A stretch of DNA of 64,000 bases from Thalassotalea fonticola (GCF_032911225.1 NZ_CP136600.1:434001-498000), one strand, 5' to 3'. Shown: positions 27,898-37,800, counted from the first letter of the stretch. A program made the numbers and translations. Notes: generated by a model from the sequence alone, not told the origin.

Positions 27898-29043
27898 CTA
27901 CTCGCCAAAATACCAATAACCAACATCAAGTTGCTCACCTAAAAAACTAATGAAGTTTTCATTGTTGGCAAAATCATTCATTAATTCATGCCTAACTGTA
28001 ACATTGTCACACAGCAGTTTTACTGCAGGGATAATATCTGCGCTTACTGTATGCTCTTCACCATTAATGTAAAACAGCCCTTGGGCAACCGAATCACTAA
28101 AATAGAAAGCTTTTAAGCCGCCAAGGCGCTTAAGCTTGTTAGATTGTAATAATTCAGAAATTACATCATTACTGTATTGCTCATCATCGGTTTGTAAATC
28201 TAGTTCATGTTTTGCCTGACTTAAAAAACTGCCGGCAAATTGACGCATTAATGGCTCGTTATCTATCAGCTGTTGCAGTTGGCTTTTAATGAGTTGAAAA
28301 TCATTGCCGTTAATTTCACCACTGTTGCTGCTAAGTACGCGCTGTGGATCACTTAGCAATTGTGGCGCGAGTTCTTTATCGGTTAAATGATCAGCTAAAC
28401 CGTTGACCATAGTTGCGGTTGAATTAGCTCTAAAACCTACTGAGAAACTTAATGACGCATCAATGGTTACACCATCGTGAGGAAACCCTGGTGGAATATA
28501 TAAAATATCTCCGGGTAATAGCTCGGTATCAATTATTGACTCAAATGGCTCTACGTGTAACAGCGCATCATGGGCTGCGAATTCAACATGATTACCAAGT
28601 TCACCAACACGCCAATTACGTTTACCTGAGCCTTGGCAAATAAATACATCGTATAAATCGATATGTGGGCCAACACCGCCACCCGGGGTAGCAAAGCTAA
28701 CCATTAAATCATCAAGACGCCAATTCGGAATAAAGCGAAACGGCTCAATCATTTCTGCTGCTTCTTCACTCCAGTGATCCAGCGCTTGCACAATTAACGA
28801 CCAGCCGTTGTCGCCAAAACGTTGAAAATCGTCAAAAGGGCCAAATTCAGCCTGCCAGTTTTCATCTTTACGATACACCATACGAGATTCAACATCGCTT
28901 AAACCCGCTAAGCCGGCAATTTCGTCAGCATCAATTGGATCTACAAAGTTTTTAAACCCTTGACGGATCACCACCGGTTTTTTCTGCCAGTAGTCACGCA
29001 AAAATGTTTGGTGATTAAACTCAGTTAAATTCAACTCGAACAT
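27898..29043 (-). CDS. roxA: Ribosomal oxygenase RoxA (50S L16 arginine hydroxylase)
   Basis: 381 residues, cupin-4/JmjC 2-oxoglutarate and iron oxygenase of the YcfD type, which hydroxylates an arginine of ribosomal protein L16. The iron triad is visible as His127 and Asp129 in VGPHIDLYDVF, and His189 in PPGFPHDG. The N-terminal YWQKKPVVIRQ is the usual family opening. Length and C-terminal winged-helix-like extension match E. coli RoxA. Monocistronic. It ends in a long 3' region that is repeated downstream of the next upstream gene. Confidence 0.9.
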   Translation of the reverse strand: MFELNLTEFNHQTFLRDYWQKKPVVIRQGFKNFVDPIDADEIAGLAGLSDVESRMVYRKDENWQAEFGPFDDFQRFGDNGWSLIVQALDHWSEEAAEMIEPFRFIPNWRLDDLMVSFATPGGGVGPHIDLYDVFICQGSGKRNWRVGELGNHVEFAAHDALLHVEPFESIIDTELLPGDILYIPPGFPHDGVTIDASLSFSVGFRANSTATMVNGLADHLTDKELAPQLLSDPQRVLSSNSGEINGNDFQLIKSQLQQLIDNEPLMRQFAGSFLSQAKHELDLQTDDEQYSNDVISELLQSNKLKRLGGLKAFYFSDSVAQGLFYINGEEHTVSADIIPAVKLLCDNVTVRHELMNDFANNENFISFLGEQLDVGYWYFGE

Positions 29044-29209
29044 AAATAGCCTTTCATATATAGAACAAATAATTATGAGCGCTATGTTAACCGCAGACAG
29101 ACCTAGTTTTATTGATCCAGTCGTTGTTTGTATCCCTTATATGTAAATTACCTGAAGAACTCAGCAATTGTTTTTCCAGCTTTCAGCCGTCACTGCAACT
29201 ATCTCTTCT

Positions 29210-29298
29210 TCACTCCAACACTTACTGCCGCGAACGACTAAATGGATTTAGGAGTTAGAGCGACGCAGGATGCCAGAGCCGAAACGAGAAACCATAAA
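29210..29298 (+). repeat. Dispersed repeat module, copy 3 (diverged)
   Basis: Contains GAGCGACGCAGGATGCCAGA and GCCGAAACGAGAAACCAT, a degenerate match to the modules at 16157 and 20173. It leads straight into copy B of the 155-bp element. The rest of the 29044-29290 stretch shows nothing recognisable beyond the roxA promoter region. Confidence 0.55.
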
Positions 29299-29446
29299 TC
29301 GCAGACAAAAAAAACCTCCAAAAGGTAGGAGGCTAAAAATTACATTTCAGGGAGGAAAACTATGAAAAGTTAACTGTGTTTAATTATACATCCGACCAGA
29401 TAAAATACCGTTAACCAATTGTAAAACACTGCAATAGTTTGTTGTT
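29292..29446 (+). repeat. Repeated ~155-bp element (copy B)
   Basis: Second copy of the 27711 element, differing mostly in the hairpin (CCTCC / GGAGG here). The frame after the strong RBS is again Met-Lys-Ser-stop (ATG 29362). On the minus strand it forms the 3' end and terminator of the YeeE-like gene. Confidence 0.75.
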
Positions 29447-29458
29447 TAGCAAATGCGA

Positions 29459-30364
29459 TTAAGTCTTCATTAATTTATGAACGAACAAACCTAACCGTAT
29501 ACCAACTAACATCCCTAATACCGAAACAAAGCCTGCAGGCGAAAAGCTAGGCAGTGAAATTAACAGCTGAGAATCATTACCGCCCATTGCTAAAGCTGCG
29601 CCTAACCCCATAAGCGAGCCGGCAAATAAATGAGTAGCAACAGCTGTTAAACTTATGCCTTGTAATTCAAACTTTTTAGACCGCCAGGCTGCCAAAAACA
29701 TACCGCTAATTAACGCGATAAAAAGTATATAACGCTCGAGCTTTGGCCAAGCTTGTTGATTTTCATGCAATAGGGTATCGATAACATGGTGTAGTAAACC
29801 GCTAGGTGTCCAATGTCGTTCATATAAAAATAAAAAGCCGGCAAGCAACCCTATACCTAACATTGAAAACCAAAGTCGTTTGCGTTTGTTATCCCCAAAT
29901 AGAGACCAAACCAAAATAGCCAAAGACAATATAATTAAACTGCCATTAACAATAGTACTATTATGCTTAACTGCGATTAGTTCTATTTGTGGTTGCCAAT
30001 AATATAAAACCGACCAGCCGACTAACCAGCCTAATATAGTCACTATCATCTTTAAGTCGCCCCGAGCGAGCTTACTTAACGTAGATACACCACAACCATG
30101 ATTTAACGCCGTACCAAGACCAAAAACAACACCGCCAAATACAAACCACCAACTTGCAGAGTAGGTAGGTATATCAACTGGTGTATTTAAATAATTGGAT
30201 AATAAAATAGCAACCCAAAAAAATACGCCGCTAAGTAAAATTGCAATTAAAAACTCATGGTTACCATCCACACTTTCGTTTACGCCACGCACCATACAAA
30301 GGCCCGTGGTTTGAGCCAAGTAACCAATAAAGCAAACTAAAATAATCGCAACAAGCAATAACAT
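29459..30364 (-). CDS. YeeE/YedE family membrane transporter
   Basis: 301 residues, nine or so hydrophobic helices, of the YeeE/YedE (DUF395) family that includes the thiosulfate importer TsuA. The conserved cysteine motifs are present: TTGLCMVRGV near residue 22 and LNHGCGVSTLSKLARGD near residue 90; these Cys relay thiosulfate in the characterised member. A third segment reads GGNDSQLLISLPS instead of a Cys motif, as in the shorter branch. Substrate is probably a sulfur compound, inferred from the family. Single gene. Confidence 0.82.
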   Translation of the reverse strand: MLLLVAIILVCFIGYLAQTTGLCMVRGVNESVDGNHEFLIAILLSGVFFWVAILLSNYLNTPVDIPTYSASWWFVFGGVVFGLGTALNHGCGVSTLSKLARGDLKMIVTILGWLVGWSVLYYWQPQIELIAVKHNSTIVNGSLIILSLAILVWSLFGDNKRKRLWFSMLGIGLLAGFLFLYERHWTPSGLLHHVIDTLLHENQQAWPKLERYILFIALISGMFLAAWRSKKFELQGISLTAVATHLFAGSLMGLGAALAMGGNDSQLLISLPSFSPAGFVSVLGMLVGIRLGLFVHKLMKT

Positions 30365-30416
30365 TAAAAAACATTATAGAAATGATCTGTGTTCTTTAAT
30401 TAAAGCAAATTACTCG

Positions 30417-30548
30417 TTATTTGCTGGAAAAATATAAAAAGAGTGCGGTAGTATTTTTGTTTATATTAATAATTAAAAATATCAGCGATATCACAACCGC
30501 AATGTTGGTACACATTTCAATAGATAAAGCTAAGTTCTTTTTATTCAT
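30417..30548 (-). CDS. Small 43-residue membrane protein, possible remnant
   Basis: An open frame starting 22 bases after the methyltransferase stop, on the same strand. One hydrophobic segment reads NIAVVISLIFLIININ. This matches in style the IISAAAIVLSLIFVGVQLQD segment of the 166-residue protein at 31914, so it may be a truncated paralogue. No clear ribosome-binding site. Confidence 0.35.
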   Translation of the reverse strand: MNKKNLALSIEMCTNIAVVISLIFLIININKNTTALFLYFSSK

Positions 30549-30570
30549 AATGTTCTACTGTATCTAATGT

Positions 30571-31398
30571 TTAAGGCTTTTCAGCAATAATTTCAACAGG
30601 GGCTATTAAATTATTACCAATGTTTTCGATCATGTTTTTTACTTTGCCTGCTGCGCTTTGTTGCATCAAGGTATGCAGGCCTAATGGTGGTGGGCCACCA
30701 TCTGCTTCTATTTTTGCTTTTAGTTGCTGAAAAAATTGTATGGCAAATTCATGTCGGTTGTTTATGGTTTTAATACTAAAACCGGCATCGGTTAATGCTT
30801 TTTGGTATTGTTCTGGTGTTGCCAGTTTGCTGGTGCTGTTTGTTGTTGCCCATGGTACCGGATAGGTTAATTCGCCATCTTTTTGGCGCATAATGTCGTA
30901 AACGCCAAAGCTTGTGCCAGGTTTTAATACGTTATAAATTTGCTTAAACAGTGATACTTTATCTTCTATGTTCATTCCTACATGCAACATGTAGGCGCCA
31001 TCAAAGGTATTCTCGTTAAAAGGTAAATCAAGGGCGCTTCCTTGTATCAACTTAACGTTCGTAAGATTTAACCAATTACATAGCTCCTTGCCGGTTTCAA
31101 TGTATTCGGCGGTTAAGTCTATGCCGCTTACTTTGGTTTTATATTGTGATGCCACATACCTTGCTGCGCCCCCTAGGCCACAGCCTACATCAAGGATATG
31201 CTGGTGCTTTTGAAAGCGCATTTGTTCAAGCAAGTGATCGGATGCTATGCGGCCGCCAATATGAAACTCATCTACCGGCGCTAAATCTTCAATAGTGACT
31301 GTTTGTGTGGTTTTATCCAATGCCACAAGGGCTGCTTTTATGGCGTTAAGCAAGTTGCCGTGCAGGTAGTGATCAGAGACCGATTTATCGTATGACAT
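30571..31398 (-). CDS. Class I SAM-dependent methyltransferase
   Basis: 275 residues. The SAM-binding motif I is ILDVGCGLGGAARYVA (about 69-84), followed by an acidic residue in VSGIDLTAEYIE, the post-I motif FDGAYMLHVGMNIED and motif III LKPGTSFGVYD. This is the Methyltransf_11/ubiE-like group; the GG-rich GLHTLMQQ C-terminus suggests a small-molecule methyltransferase. Substrate not determinable. Ribosome-binding region is weak. Upstream DNA holds a truncated HNH gene in the opposite orientation. Confidence 0.85.
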   Translation of the reverse strand: MSYDKSVSDHYLHGNLLNAIKAALVALDKTTQTVTIEDLAPVDEFHIGGRIASDHLLEQMRFQKHQHILDVGCGLGGAARYVASQYKTKVSGIDLTAEYIETGKELCNWLNLTNVKLIQGSALDLPFNENTFDGAYMLHVGMNIEDKVSLFKQIYNVLKPGTSFGVYDIMRQKDGELTYPVPWATTNSTSKLATPEQYQKALTDAGFSIKTINNRHEFAIQFFQQLKAKIEADGGPPPLGLHTLMQQSAAGKVKNMIENIGNNLIAPVEIIAEKP

Positions 31399-31451
31399 TG
31401 GTTTTATCCAACTAATTGATGATTAGTAAATATAGCACATTCGAAATGTAG

Positions 31452-31796
31452 CAAAACTTAAGGGGGAGTGGGTTTGTTGCCCAATCTGTTGGTCCGGTTC
31501 ATTTCAAAGGGTTAGGCAAATGTTCAGTACGCTCTGGTAAATGGACTTCATCGTTTACTGGTGAAACTATCTATGATGCTTCATCTATTGATATAGACCA
31601 CGTTGTACCGATTAAATGGGCTTGGGAGCATGGAGCAAGATCTTGGGGGGTTAAAAAACGTGTTGCTTTTGCTGACGCCCCGGCTAATTTACTTAGTGTT
31701 GAAGCAAGCCTGAACAGATGTAAAGGTGCGAAAGGCGTAGATGAGTGGTTAGAGCCTAAAAACAATGTCAGTATATTACGCGCTTTAAGCGAATAA
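31452..31796 (+). pseudogene. N-terminally truncated HNH endonuclease (DUF1524-type)
   Basis: An open frame of 114 codons preceded in frame by TAG (31449) and lacking any usable ATG. It has the conserved HNH core DIDHVVPIKWAWEHGA, FADAPANLLSVEASLNRCKG and KGVDEWLEP, typical of the C-terminal nuclease of secreted HNH proteins and GmrSD-like DUF1524 domains. The catalytic part is intact, but the N-terminus with any signal peptide is missing. The preceding stop argues for a decayed gene, although a non-ATG start is possible. The opposite-strand frame here is a shadow. Confidence 0.7.
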
Positions 31797-31913
31797 TTAA
31801 AAAATATCCACTTAATGCTAATCCAACCAAACTTGATTCTATTGGCAGCCTTAAAAGTACTTATTGCTCTTAGTCTATACTGAAAAGTTATTTAGTATAA
31901 AAGTGTATTGCCA

Positions 31914-32414
31914 ATGAATGATAAATTATCAGATTATTCAAGTATTGCTGAAATAATCAGTGCTGCTGCAATAGTATTGTCACTGATTTTTGTTGGTGTA
32001 CAGCTGCAAGATAATACCAAGGCAACTCGCTCAAACTCCGCTATTTCGGCCAGTACCGCAACAGCGCAGTGGTATATTACTTTGGGCAGCAATACCGAAA
32101 ACAGCACCTTGTTTCGTAATTTTATAATAAAGCCAGAAACGTTAACGCAAGAGCAACGCTTTCAAGCGATTATGAATTTGCACGGTATTCTTATTATTTT
32201 TCAAAATAATTTTTATCTTGCTAATGAAGGAACGCTTGACGCAAAGATGAAAGACTCCATTGCAGAAGCTGTTGTAGTGATAAAAGACCAACCGGGCTGG
32301 CGGTTATATTGGCAAGAAAGAAGAGGGCTATTTCTTCCCGAATTTCAAACATATATTGATCAATTAACCAAGGCAGAGCGTAAAGTATCACTGGGTATTT
32401 ATGGTGATAACTAA
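31914..32414 (+). CDS. Small membrane-anchored protein of unknown function
   Basis: 166 residues. One N-terminal hydrophobic helix, IISAAAIVLSLIFVGVQL (about 11-28), is followed by DNTKATRSNS and a helical soluble part rich in Gln, Phe and Trp. This is a recurring but uncharacterised family in marine gammaproteobacteria as far as I can recognise. The charge pattern around the helix suggests the soluble part is cytoplasmic. No catalytic motif. ATG 31914 is used; an in-frame TTG lies six bases upstream. Confidence 0.7.
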   Translation: MNDKLSDYSSIAEIISAAAIVLSLIFVGVQLQDNTKATRSNSAISASTATAQWYITLGSNTENSTLFRNFIIKPETLTQEQRFQAIMNLHGILIIFQNNFYLANEGTLDAKMKDSIAEAVVVIKDQPGWRLYWQERRGLFLPEFQTYIDQLTKAERKVSLGIYGDN

Positions 32415-32426
32415 ATTCGAAATTTT

Positions 32427-32518
32427 CTGAACCCGATGCGTTAGCATCGCCATGAACTTGTTAAGGGGCTATTCAATATCTCATTGTTAGTTTTATAGAC
32501 CCTGAAATGAATTCAGGG
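32427..32518. repeat. Dispersed hairpin repeat copy (32427)
   Basis: CTGAACCCGATGCGTTAGCA-TCG unit with a mutated second arm, followed by CCCTGAAATGAATTCAGGG at 32500. Directly after the 31914 gene. Confidence 0.65.
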
Positions 32519-32580
32519 AATGGGAAGTTCTGGATTCTGGGAATGCTAATCGTTATTCAGGGAATATTATTCATATCACA

Positions 32581-32647
32581 CCACTTGCTGAACTCGATGC
32601 GTTAGCATCGCCCTGAGCTTGTTTCAGGGGCGATTCAGTATCTCACT
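32581..32647. repeat. Dispersed hairpin repeat copy (32581)
   Basis: Complete unit: CTGAACTCGATGCGTTAGCA-TCG followed by CCCTGAGCTTGTTTCAGGG. The remaining bases to 32840 are AT-rich and hold the promoter of the lipoprotein operon. Confidence 0.7.
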
Positions 32648-32840
32648 GAGAGTTCTTCTTTCAGCAATAATGTGCACTTTTGTATGTATTAAAGGATTTA
32701 TGTACTTAAAAAACTACTTCTGAAAACCCTTACTTTATTATTTTACCCAACGAAACAATAGCTTACAGGTTAATGTGTTTTGGCATATTACCTGCAACAT
32801 ACATTAGTGATGTTTATTAAATAAATGTATGGAGGTTGAA

Positions 32841-33290
32841 ATGAATGCTTTTTACAAATTAACCTTACCTGTTTTGCTGCTTATCTCCCTTACTGGTTGT
32901 ATGACTGCACAAGAGCACCGACAAGAAATTGCCGATGATTCGGCAGATAAAATGACCGTGGGAGTTGTACAAAAAGAGATCAAGGTAGGTATGTCAGGTG
33001 CCGAGGTTGCAGCTATTTTAGGCTCGCCTAATATCGTTTCTACCGACGAAAATCGAAATGAAGTATGGATTTACGACAAAATTTCTACTGAGTTTGTGCA
33101 CTCTAGCAGCAGCGGCGGCCTATCTTCACTTATTTTAGGATTTGGCAGTGAAGTATTAGGCGGTGTTGGCGGCAGTTACAATAAACAAGCGGGTGCATCT
33201 TCTAAATCACAGAAAACCTTAACAATAATATTAAAATTTGATGATGAAGGGCTTATTCGAGATTTTGCTTACCACGCGTCTCGCTTTTAG
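32841..33290 (+). CDS. BamE/SmpA-like lipoprotein, first gene of a lipoprotein trio
   Basis: 149 residues with lipobox SLTGC near Cys18, so an outer-membrane lipoprotein candidate. The middle VVQKEIKVGMSGAEVAAILG, followed by NRNEVWIYDK, matches the BamE/SmpA/OmlA fold used in barrel assembly. A Gly/Ser-rich insert (SSSSGGLSSLILGFGSEVLG) sits between the last two strands. It is probably not BamE itself because it is longer and has this insert. Start chosen at 32841, where GGAGG lies six bases upstream. The next lipoprotein follows 16 bases later. Confidence 0.75.
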   Translation: MNAFYKLTLPVLLLISLTGCMTAQEHRQEIADDSADKMTVGVVQKEIKVGMSGAEVAAILGSPNIVSTDENRNEVWIYDKISTEFVHSSSSGGLSSLILGFGSEVLGGVGGSYNKQAGASSKSQKTLTIILKFDDEGLIRDFAYHASRF

Positions 33291-33306
33291 ACGTTAAGGA
33301 AATATC

Positions 33307-33837
33307 ATGTTAACTAAAAACGTATTAATAATGATGGTGGTAGTTGTGATCGCAGGTTGCTCAAATAACCCACCTAAAGATGCATTTAAACTAACTCCAA
33401 CTTCACTTGAGGATAAAGAAATGCAAACCCGGTCATTTGATACCTTAAATCAAGCTAATTTACTCTCTGCCAGTGGTAGTGTGTTACAAGATTTGGGTTA
33501 TACCCTGGAAGAGTCTGACTCAACGATAGGGGTATTGTCGGCATCTAAAGATATTGACGCAACCGATGCTGGTCAAGTTGCTGGTGCGATAATTTTAGCC
33601 ATTTTTACTGGCAGTATGACGCCAGTTGATGATCATCAAAAAATTAGAGTTTGCCTAGTGATTAATCAAAGTTTAACTAATGAAAATGCATCCCTTGCTC
33701 GTATAACCATTCAACGCATTGTTTGGAATACCGAAGGAAAAATAAGCAGAGTTCAAGTCATTAAAAACCCTGAGCTGTACAGTGCATTTTTTAGCAAGCT
33801 GTCGAAAGCTGTATTTTTAGAGGAGAATAACATATGA
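33307..33837 (+). CDS. Lipoprotein of unknown function, second gene of the trio
   Basis: 176 residues, lipobox VIAGC at Cys18. The mature part includes MQTRSFDTLNQANLLSASGS, VLQDLGYTLEESDSTIGVLS and SAFFSKLSKAVFL. The same landmarks recur in the next gene, so the two are paralogues. It has an extra hydrophobic GQVAGAIILAIF segment in the middle. No known domain recognised. TTAAGGAA precedes the ATG; the stop overlaps the next ATG by four bases. Confidence 0.75.
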   Translation: MLTKNVLIMMVVVVIAGCSNNPPKDAFKLTPTSLEDKEMQTRSFDTLNQANLLSASGSVLQDLGYTLEESDSTIGVLSASKDIDATDAGQVAGAIILAIFTGSMTPVDDHQKIRVCLVINQSLTNENASLARITIQRIVWNTEGKISRVQVIKNPELYSAFFSKLSKAVFLEENNI

Positions 33838-34256
33838 ATACCGTCAATAAATCATGTATGGCAATAATTGTGATCTGTTTTGTTTGTAGTTGTAGTAACA
33901 AACCTAAAAGTGCCTTTGATATGAATGAGAGTCAAGTTGAGGTACGTAGCTATCAAACCAGAGCATTTGATACCACAGACAGGGTGATATTGTTGCGCTC
34001 TATTGTCGCAACGTTACAAGACTTGGATTTTGTCATTGATAAAGTCGATTCGGAATTCGGTGTTGTTTCTGCCACTAAATTAAGTGGATATTCTATCAGA
34101 ATGACGATTACTATTAGGCCAAGAGGCGATAAGCAATTGTTAGTTAGAGCCAGTGGTCATTACAATTTAAAAACTATTGAGGATCCTGCTATGTATCAAG
34201 ATTTTTATAGTGCTTTGAATAAGTCTACTTTTTTAACCAGTCATGAAGTGGATTAA
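33834..34256 (+). CDS. Lipoprotein of unknown function, third gene of the trio
   Basis: 140 residues, lipobox-like VCSC near residue 20. It aligns by eye with the gene before: YQTRAFDTTDRVILLRSIVA, LQDLDFVIDKVDSEFGVVSA and YSALNKSTFL. It is the shorter of the pair and lacks the hydrophobic insert. ATGA overlap with the previous gene implies coupled translation. Function unknown; the pairing with a BamE-like lipoprotein points to the outer-membrane inner leaflet. Confidence 0.75.
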   Translation: MNTVNKSCMAIIVICFVCSCSNKPKSAFDMNESQVEVRSYQTRAFDTTDRVILLRSIVATLQDLDFVIDKVDSEFGVVSATKLSGYSIRMTITIRPRGDKQLLVRASGHYNLKTIEDPAMYQDFYSALNKSTFLTSHEVD

Positions 34257-34300
34257 GTCATACTTAAATTGTTCGGGTTAAATGCATGTGTTGAAATTAA

Positions 34301-34615
34301 TTAATGAACCACATCATGGTTATTTTCAGCACAAGTATGACAAATGAAGTGATCATGCATGCGGCCACGTAAGCATGCGTTTTTACACTCAGCACACCTA
34401 GCAAAATATCGGTTGTCGCTGATCAAATTTTTAAGCTCTTGTTCAAGCTGAACATCGCTGGTATTTAATGGTAACTTTTTCACGATGCGATATTCCAACT
34501 TAGGCTCATGTGGGCCTAACCATTCAACAATTTCTACTGATATATCAATTGCGCCATTGGTTTTATCTAGCCAAATGTATTTTTTGAAATCATCAATGTT
34601 ATTGCTATCAGTCAT
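34301..34615 (-). CDS. Small protein with C-terminal zinc-ribbon-like cysteines
   Basis: 104 residues, cytoplasmic. Beta-rich N-terminal half (IDISVEIVEWLGP, LEYRIVKKLPL) and a cysteine cluster CAECKNACLRGRMHDHFIC-HTC that can make one metal site. No family recognised. ATG at 34615 preceded by weak purine-rich sequence. Convergent with the lipoprotein operon and not part of it. Confidence 0.65.
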   Translation of the reverse strand: MTDSNNIDDFKKYIWLDKTNGAIDISVEIVEWLGPHEPKLEYRIVKKLPLNTSDVQLEQELKNLISDNRYFARCAECKNACLRGRMHDHFICHTCAENNHDVVH

Positions 34616-34785
34616 TGTTTTCTGCCTTTTATTTTTATTGTAAACATTACTTTTATATTATTACTGCTTTTCTTGGTTTAGCAATTGTTCTGAGTCGTTA
34701 TTATTGGTAGTTAAAATGATTAACTATTCAAATCGTCCTTGTCGTAGTTCAAAAGGTGCCTGTAAATACCGTAGTACCAAGTAAA

Positions 34786-34818
34786 AAAGCCCTTAAGAGT
34801 TCTCATCTTAAGGGCTTT
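34786..34818 (-). terminator. Terminator of the subtilisin gene
   Basis: A 13-bp stem (AAAGCCCTTAAGA / TCTTAAGGGCTTT) followed by a T-tract on the minus strand. A second hairpin (ACCATGGTTCAC / GTGAACCATGGT, 34826-34859) lies between it and the stop codon. Confidence 0.9.
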
Positions 34819-34869
34819 GCTTGGTGACCATGGTTCACCTTGCTACGTGAACCATGGTTAAATTAACAT

Positions 34870-37800
34870 TTATTTTGCTAATGTTAATTTTTTACGTCTA
34901 AGCAAAACAACTGGCAGTAATGTTAGTGCTAACCAGCCCATTGAGCCACCAGAAGATTTCTCTGTAGGTTCAACAATCGGATCAGCATAGGTACAACTAC
35001 CGTCGTCACTGTTAGCACTTGCAACAAAATTGGTTGCTGTAGTATCCATACAGCCTAAGATTGTTTGCTCTTCACCTTCACCTTCTTCATTCGCAGGGTA
35101 AGTACAACTGCCATCATCCGTATTAGCTGTTGCATCAAAGTTGTTAGCTGTAGAGTCGATACAACCCAGGTCAATATCATCAGAAACAACCGATAACATA
35201 AACTTGGTTGCGGCTAAATCGTTGCCAAAGATATTATCGGTAACTGTTACGGTAACTTGTGTCGTACCGTGCCAGTTAGTTTCAGGAGTAATAGCAATTA
35301 CAGAGCCTGAAGTATGTTCATTTACCGCTGCAACAATATTGTCACCGGTCACGGTAATAGTATTGGCAGAAATGCCGCCGTCAGAATCGCTGTAACTTAC
35401 CATGATGTTTTCAAGGCTGGTATTTTCAGCAATGCTTTGATCAGCAATTGCGGTAATATTGATATTTGAAGCAACCACAATATCGGCTTGTTCAGTTATT
35501 TCAGAAGTACCGTCAACACTACCGTTAATAGCAATAGATTGGGTTGTTGAAATTGCTGCACGAGTCACTTGTGCTTTAAAGTTAACCATAATCGCAGTCG
35601 ATTCTGGGCCTTTAATATCATAACAAATCACTAAACCATCTTTGATCACATCATCAAGGTTGTTGTACGCTGCCGATACACCGGTGTGGCCGTTTAATGG
35701 CCAGAATCCTGCTCTTGGGCCGTTATAACCACGAACACCAATAGAGCCAGAACCGGTTTGAGTACCAAAATCAACATTGTTGTAGGCCATTACTACTTCA
35801 TATTTACCTGGCACATTTGAGGTGTTACTGCGCATAAACATTTGATGATCATAACTGTCATCACGAGCATCAAAAGTAGTATTCCAGTTTAAGTCGGTAC
35901 CTTTGTCATGGGTTTTTGCATTGTCCCATTCAAGTAATACGTAATCACCAAGATATGCCATAGTTACACCTGAGTCGGCGCCATACTTGGCCAACGTCAT
36001 ACTTTGGTTCCAGTTGTTATCTTGCGTGGCATTCCAAAGTGGGGCAAACAAGTAATCTGGTGGTGTTGAATAGCCGGTAAATGGTAATTCAAGATGAATT
36101 TGCTGTGGCACAATATCCCACGGGTTATAGTTACCCATATCAAGTTGCACCCAACCTCTTGAACTTAATACCATTTGGTTGGTTTCAAAATACGCTTCGT
36201 TATCAAAAGGTGCTAACGTAGTACTGCTGTCGGTAAGTACTGGAATAGTCAGTTCATGTACCCAGTTACCCCAGCCCCATTCGTTAACTTCAAAGAATGA
36301 GCCCCAGCTTGGTACTAAACCATAAGCGCGCAAGTCTATATAACCACCGTCAACTTCCGGTAAATACTCATCCCAAGGAGTACGACACATGGCATCAGTT
36401 TCATTGGTTGAAAGCTCATAGTTGGTCGCCCAATCGGCAGAGTTTATTTGCTCAGCATTAATGCTAAAGCCATTCTCATTTAGAGTAAGACCTTCTACGG
36501 CATTGATTGAACCGGGAACTATGGTTAAACCGTCAGTCAATTGCGCTTGTAAATTAACCATACGGTCGCTACCAGAGCGGTTTGCTTGTACCATTACACT
36601 CATGTCAACCACATCGCCTACTCGTGCATCTGTTTGAGAAGCTGTAATGGATACCGTGTTGGCACCGCGAGTGATTTTCATTGGAATGAAGGTTAATGAG
36701 CCTTGTTCATTGTCGCCAGCCTGTACTGCAATAGCGGAATGATAGATGCTGTTTGCTGCCAGTTCTTTATTCCAGCTAATGTTCATGTCTGATGTTAATT
36801 CATCGTCAGCCGATTGATTAAACTCAAAGCTGAATTCATTACTTACTTGTTTCGATACAACGCCATAACTCACGCTAATCGTATCAATGCTTTCCCACGG
36901 GTACATTAAACCGTTGGCGACAATAATTGTATAGTCACCAGCTTCAGGGTTTTCGATGGTACAAAATTCCCCTTTGGTGGTTTGCGGTAAAAATGAGCCA
37001 CAAATTGCTTCGGTAAAGTGCAACTTACCGTCACCGTTAAAATCTTTAACGATGTAAATATCAGCATTAATGTATGAATTGGTTGAAAATTCTTTACTGG
37101 TTGTAGCGCTAACACCTGTTAACTCTGCAGTAAATATTGCCGAATTTTCAGCGACTGTTACTGGGATGGTGGCAATAAAATCGGCCTTTACGGTATTTAA
37201 CTCAGCATCGTCTTGAATATTGAAATAACCGGCAACATTAAATAGCTGATCATTAAAACCCTGTCGAGAAAGTGCGAGTTCATCATTACTCAATTGTACC
37301 GGGGCATAAGCAACTGCGTTAATAGCAGCGGCAGGCACACCAAATGGCACGTTAGCAACAAAGGCGCTGGCGTTATCATCGGTTGCCATAATGTTTACCG
37401 TATTTGGTAGCGTTTTTCCGGTGTAAAGTGATGAATATGGCCAAATTGCCATTGGCATCGCTTCATCTTCAGCAATAAACTGAATTTCACCTTGATCGGC
37501 ATGAATAGTACCATCGTACCAGGCAGAATCTACTTCGTTAAAGCTACTGTTAATCGTTAACGTAATTGATTCACCGGCTTTTAAAGTAAAAGTACTTGGC
37601 AGCACCGTCATTTTAGCGGTTGGATCCAGTGTCCAGTCATAGCTCATATGGTTTTGTTGCAGTTTTTCAACGTTCACGTTCCAAGTGCCATCTTGAGTAG
37701 CTTTCACTGTTCGAGTCCAGCTACATACACGGCCACAGTCGCGGTTAATTAACTGCGGTAAGTTCAAGTCTCGAACTCGGCCACCGTTGTGAGGGTTGGC

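Noticed and set aside
31571..31765. 64-residue minus-strand frame
   Set aside because: Shadow of the HNH remnant on the plus strand.
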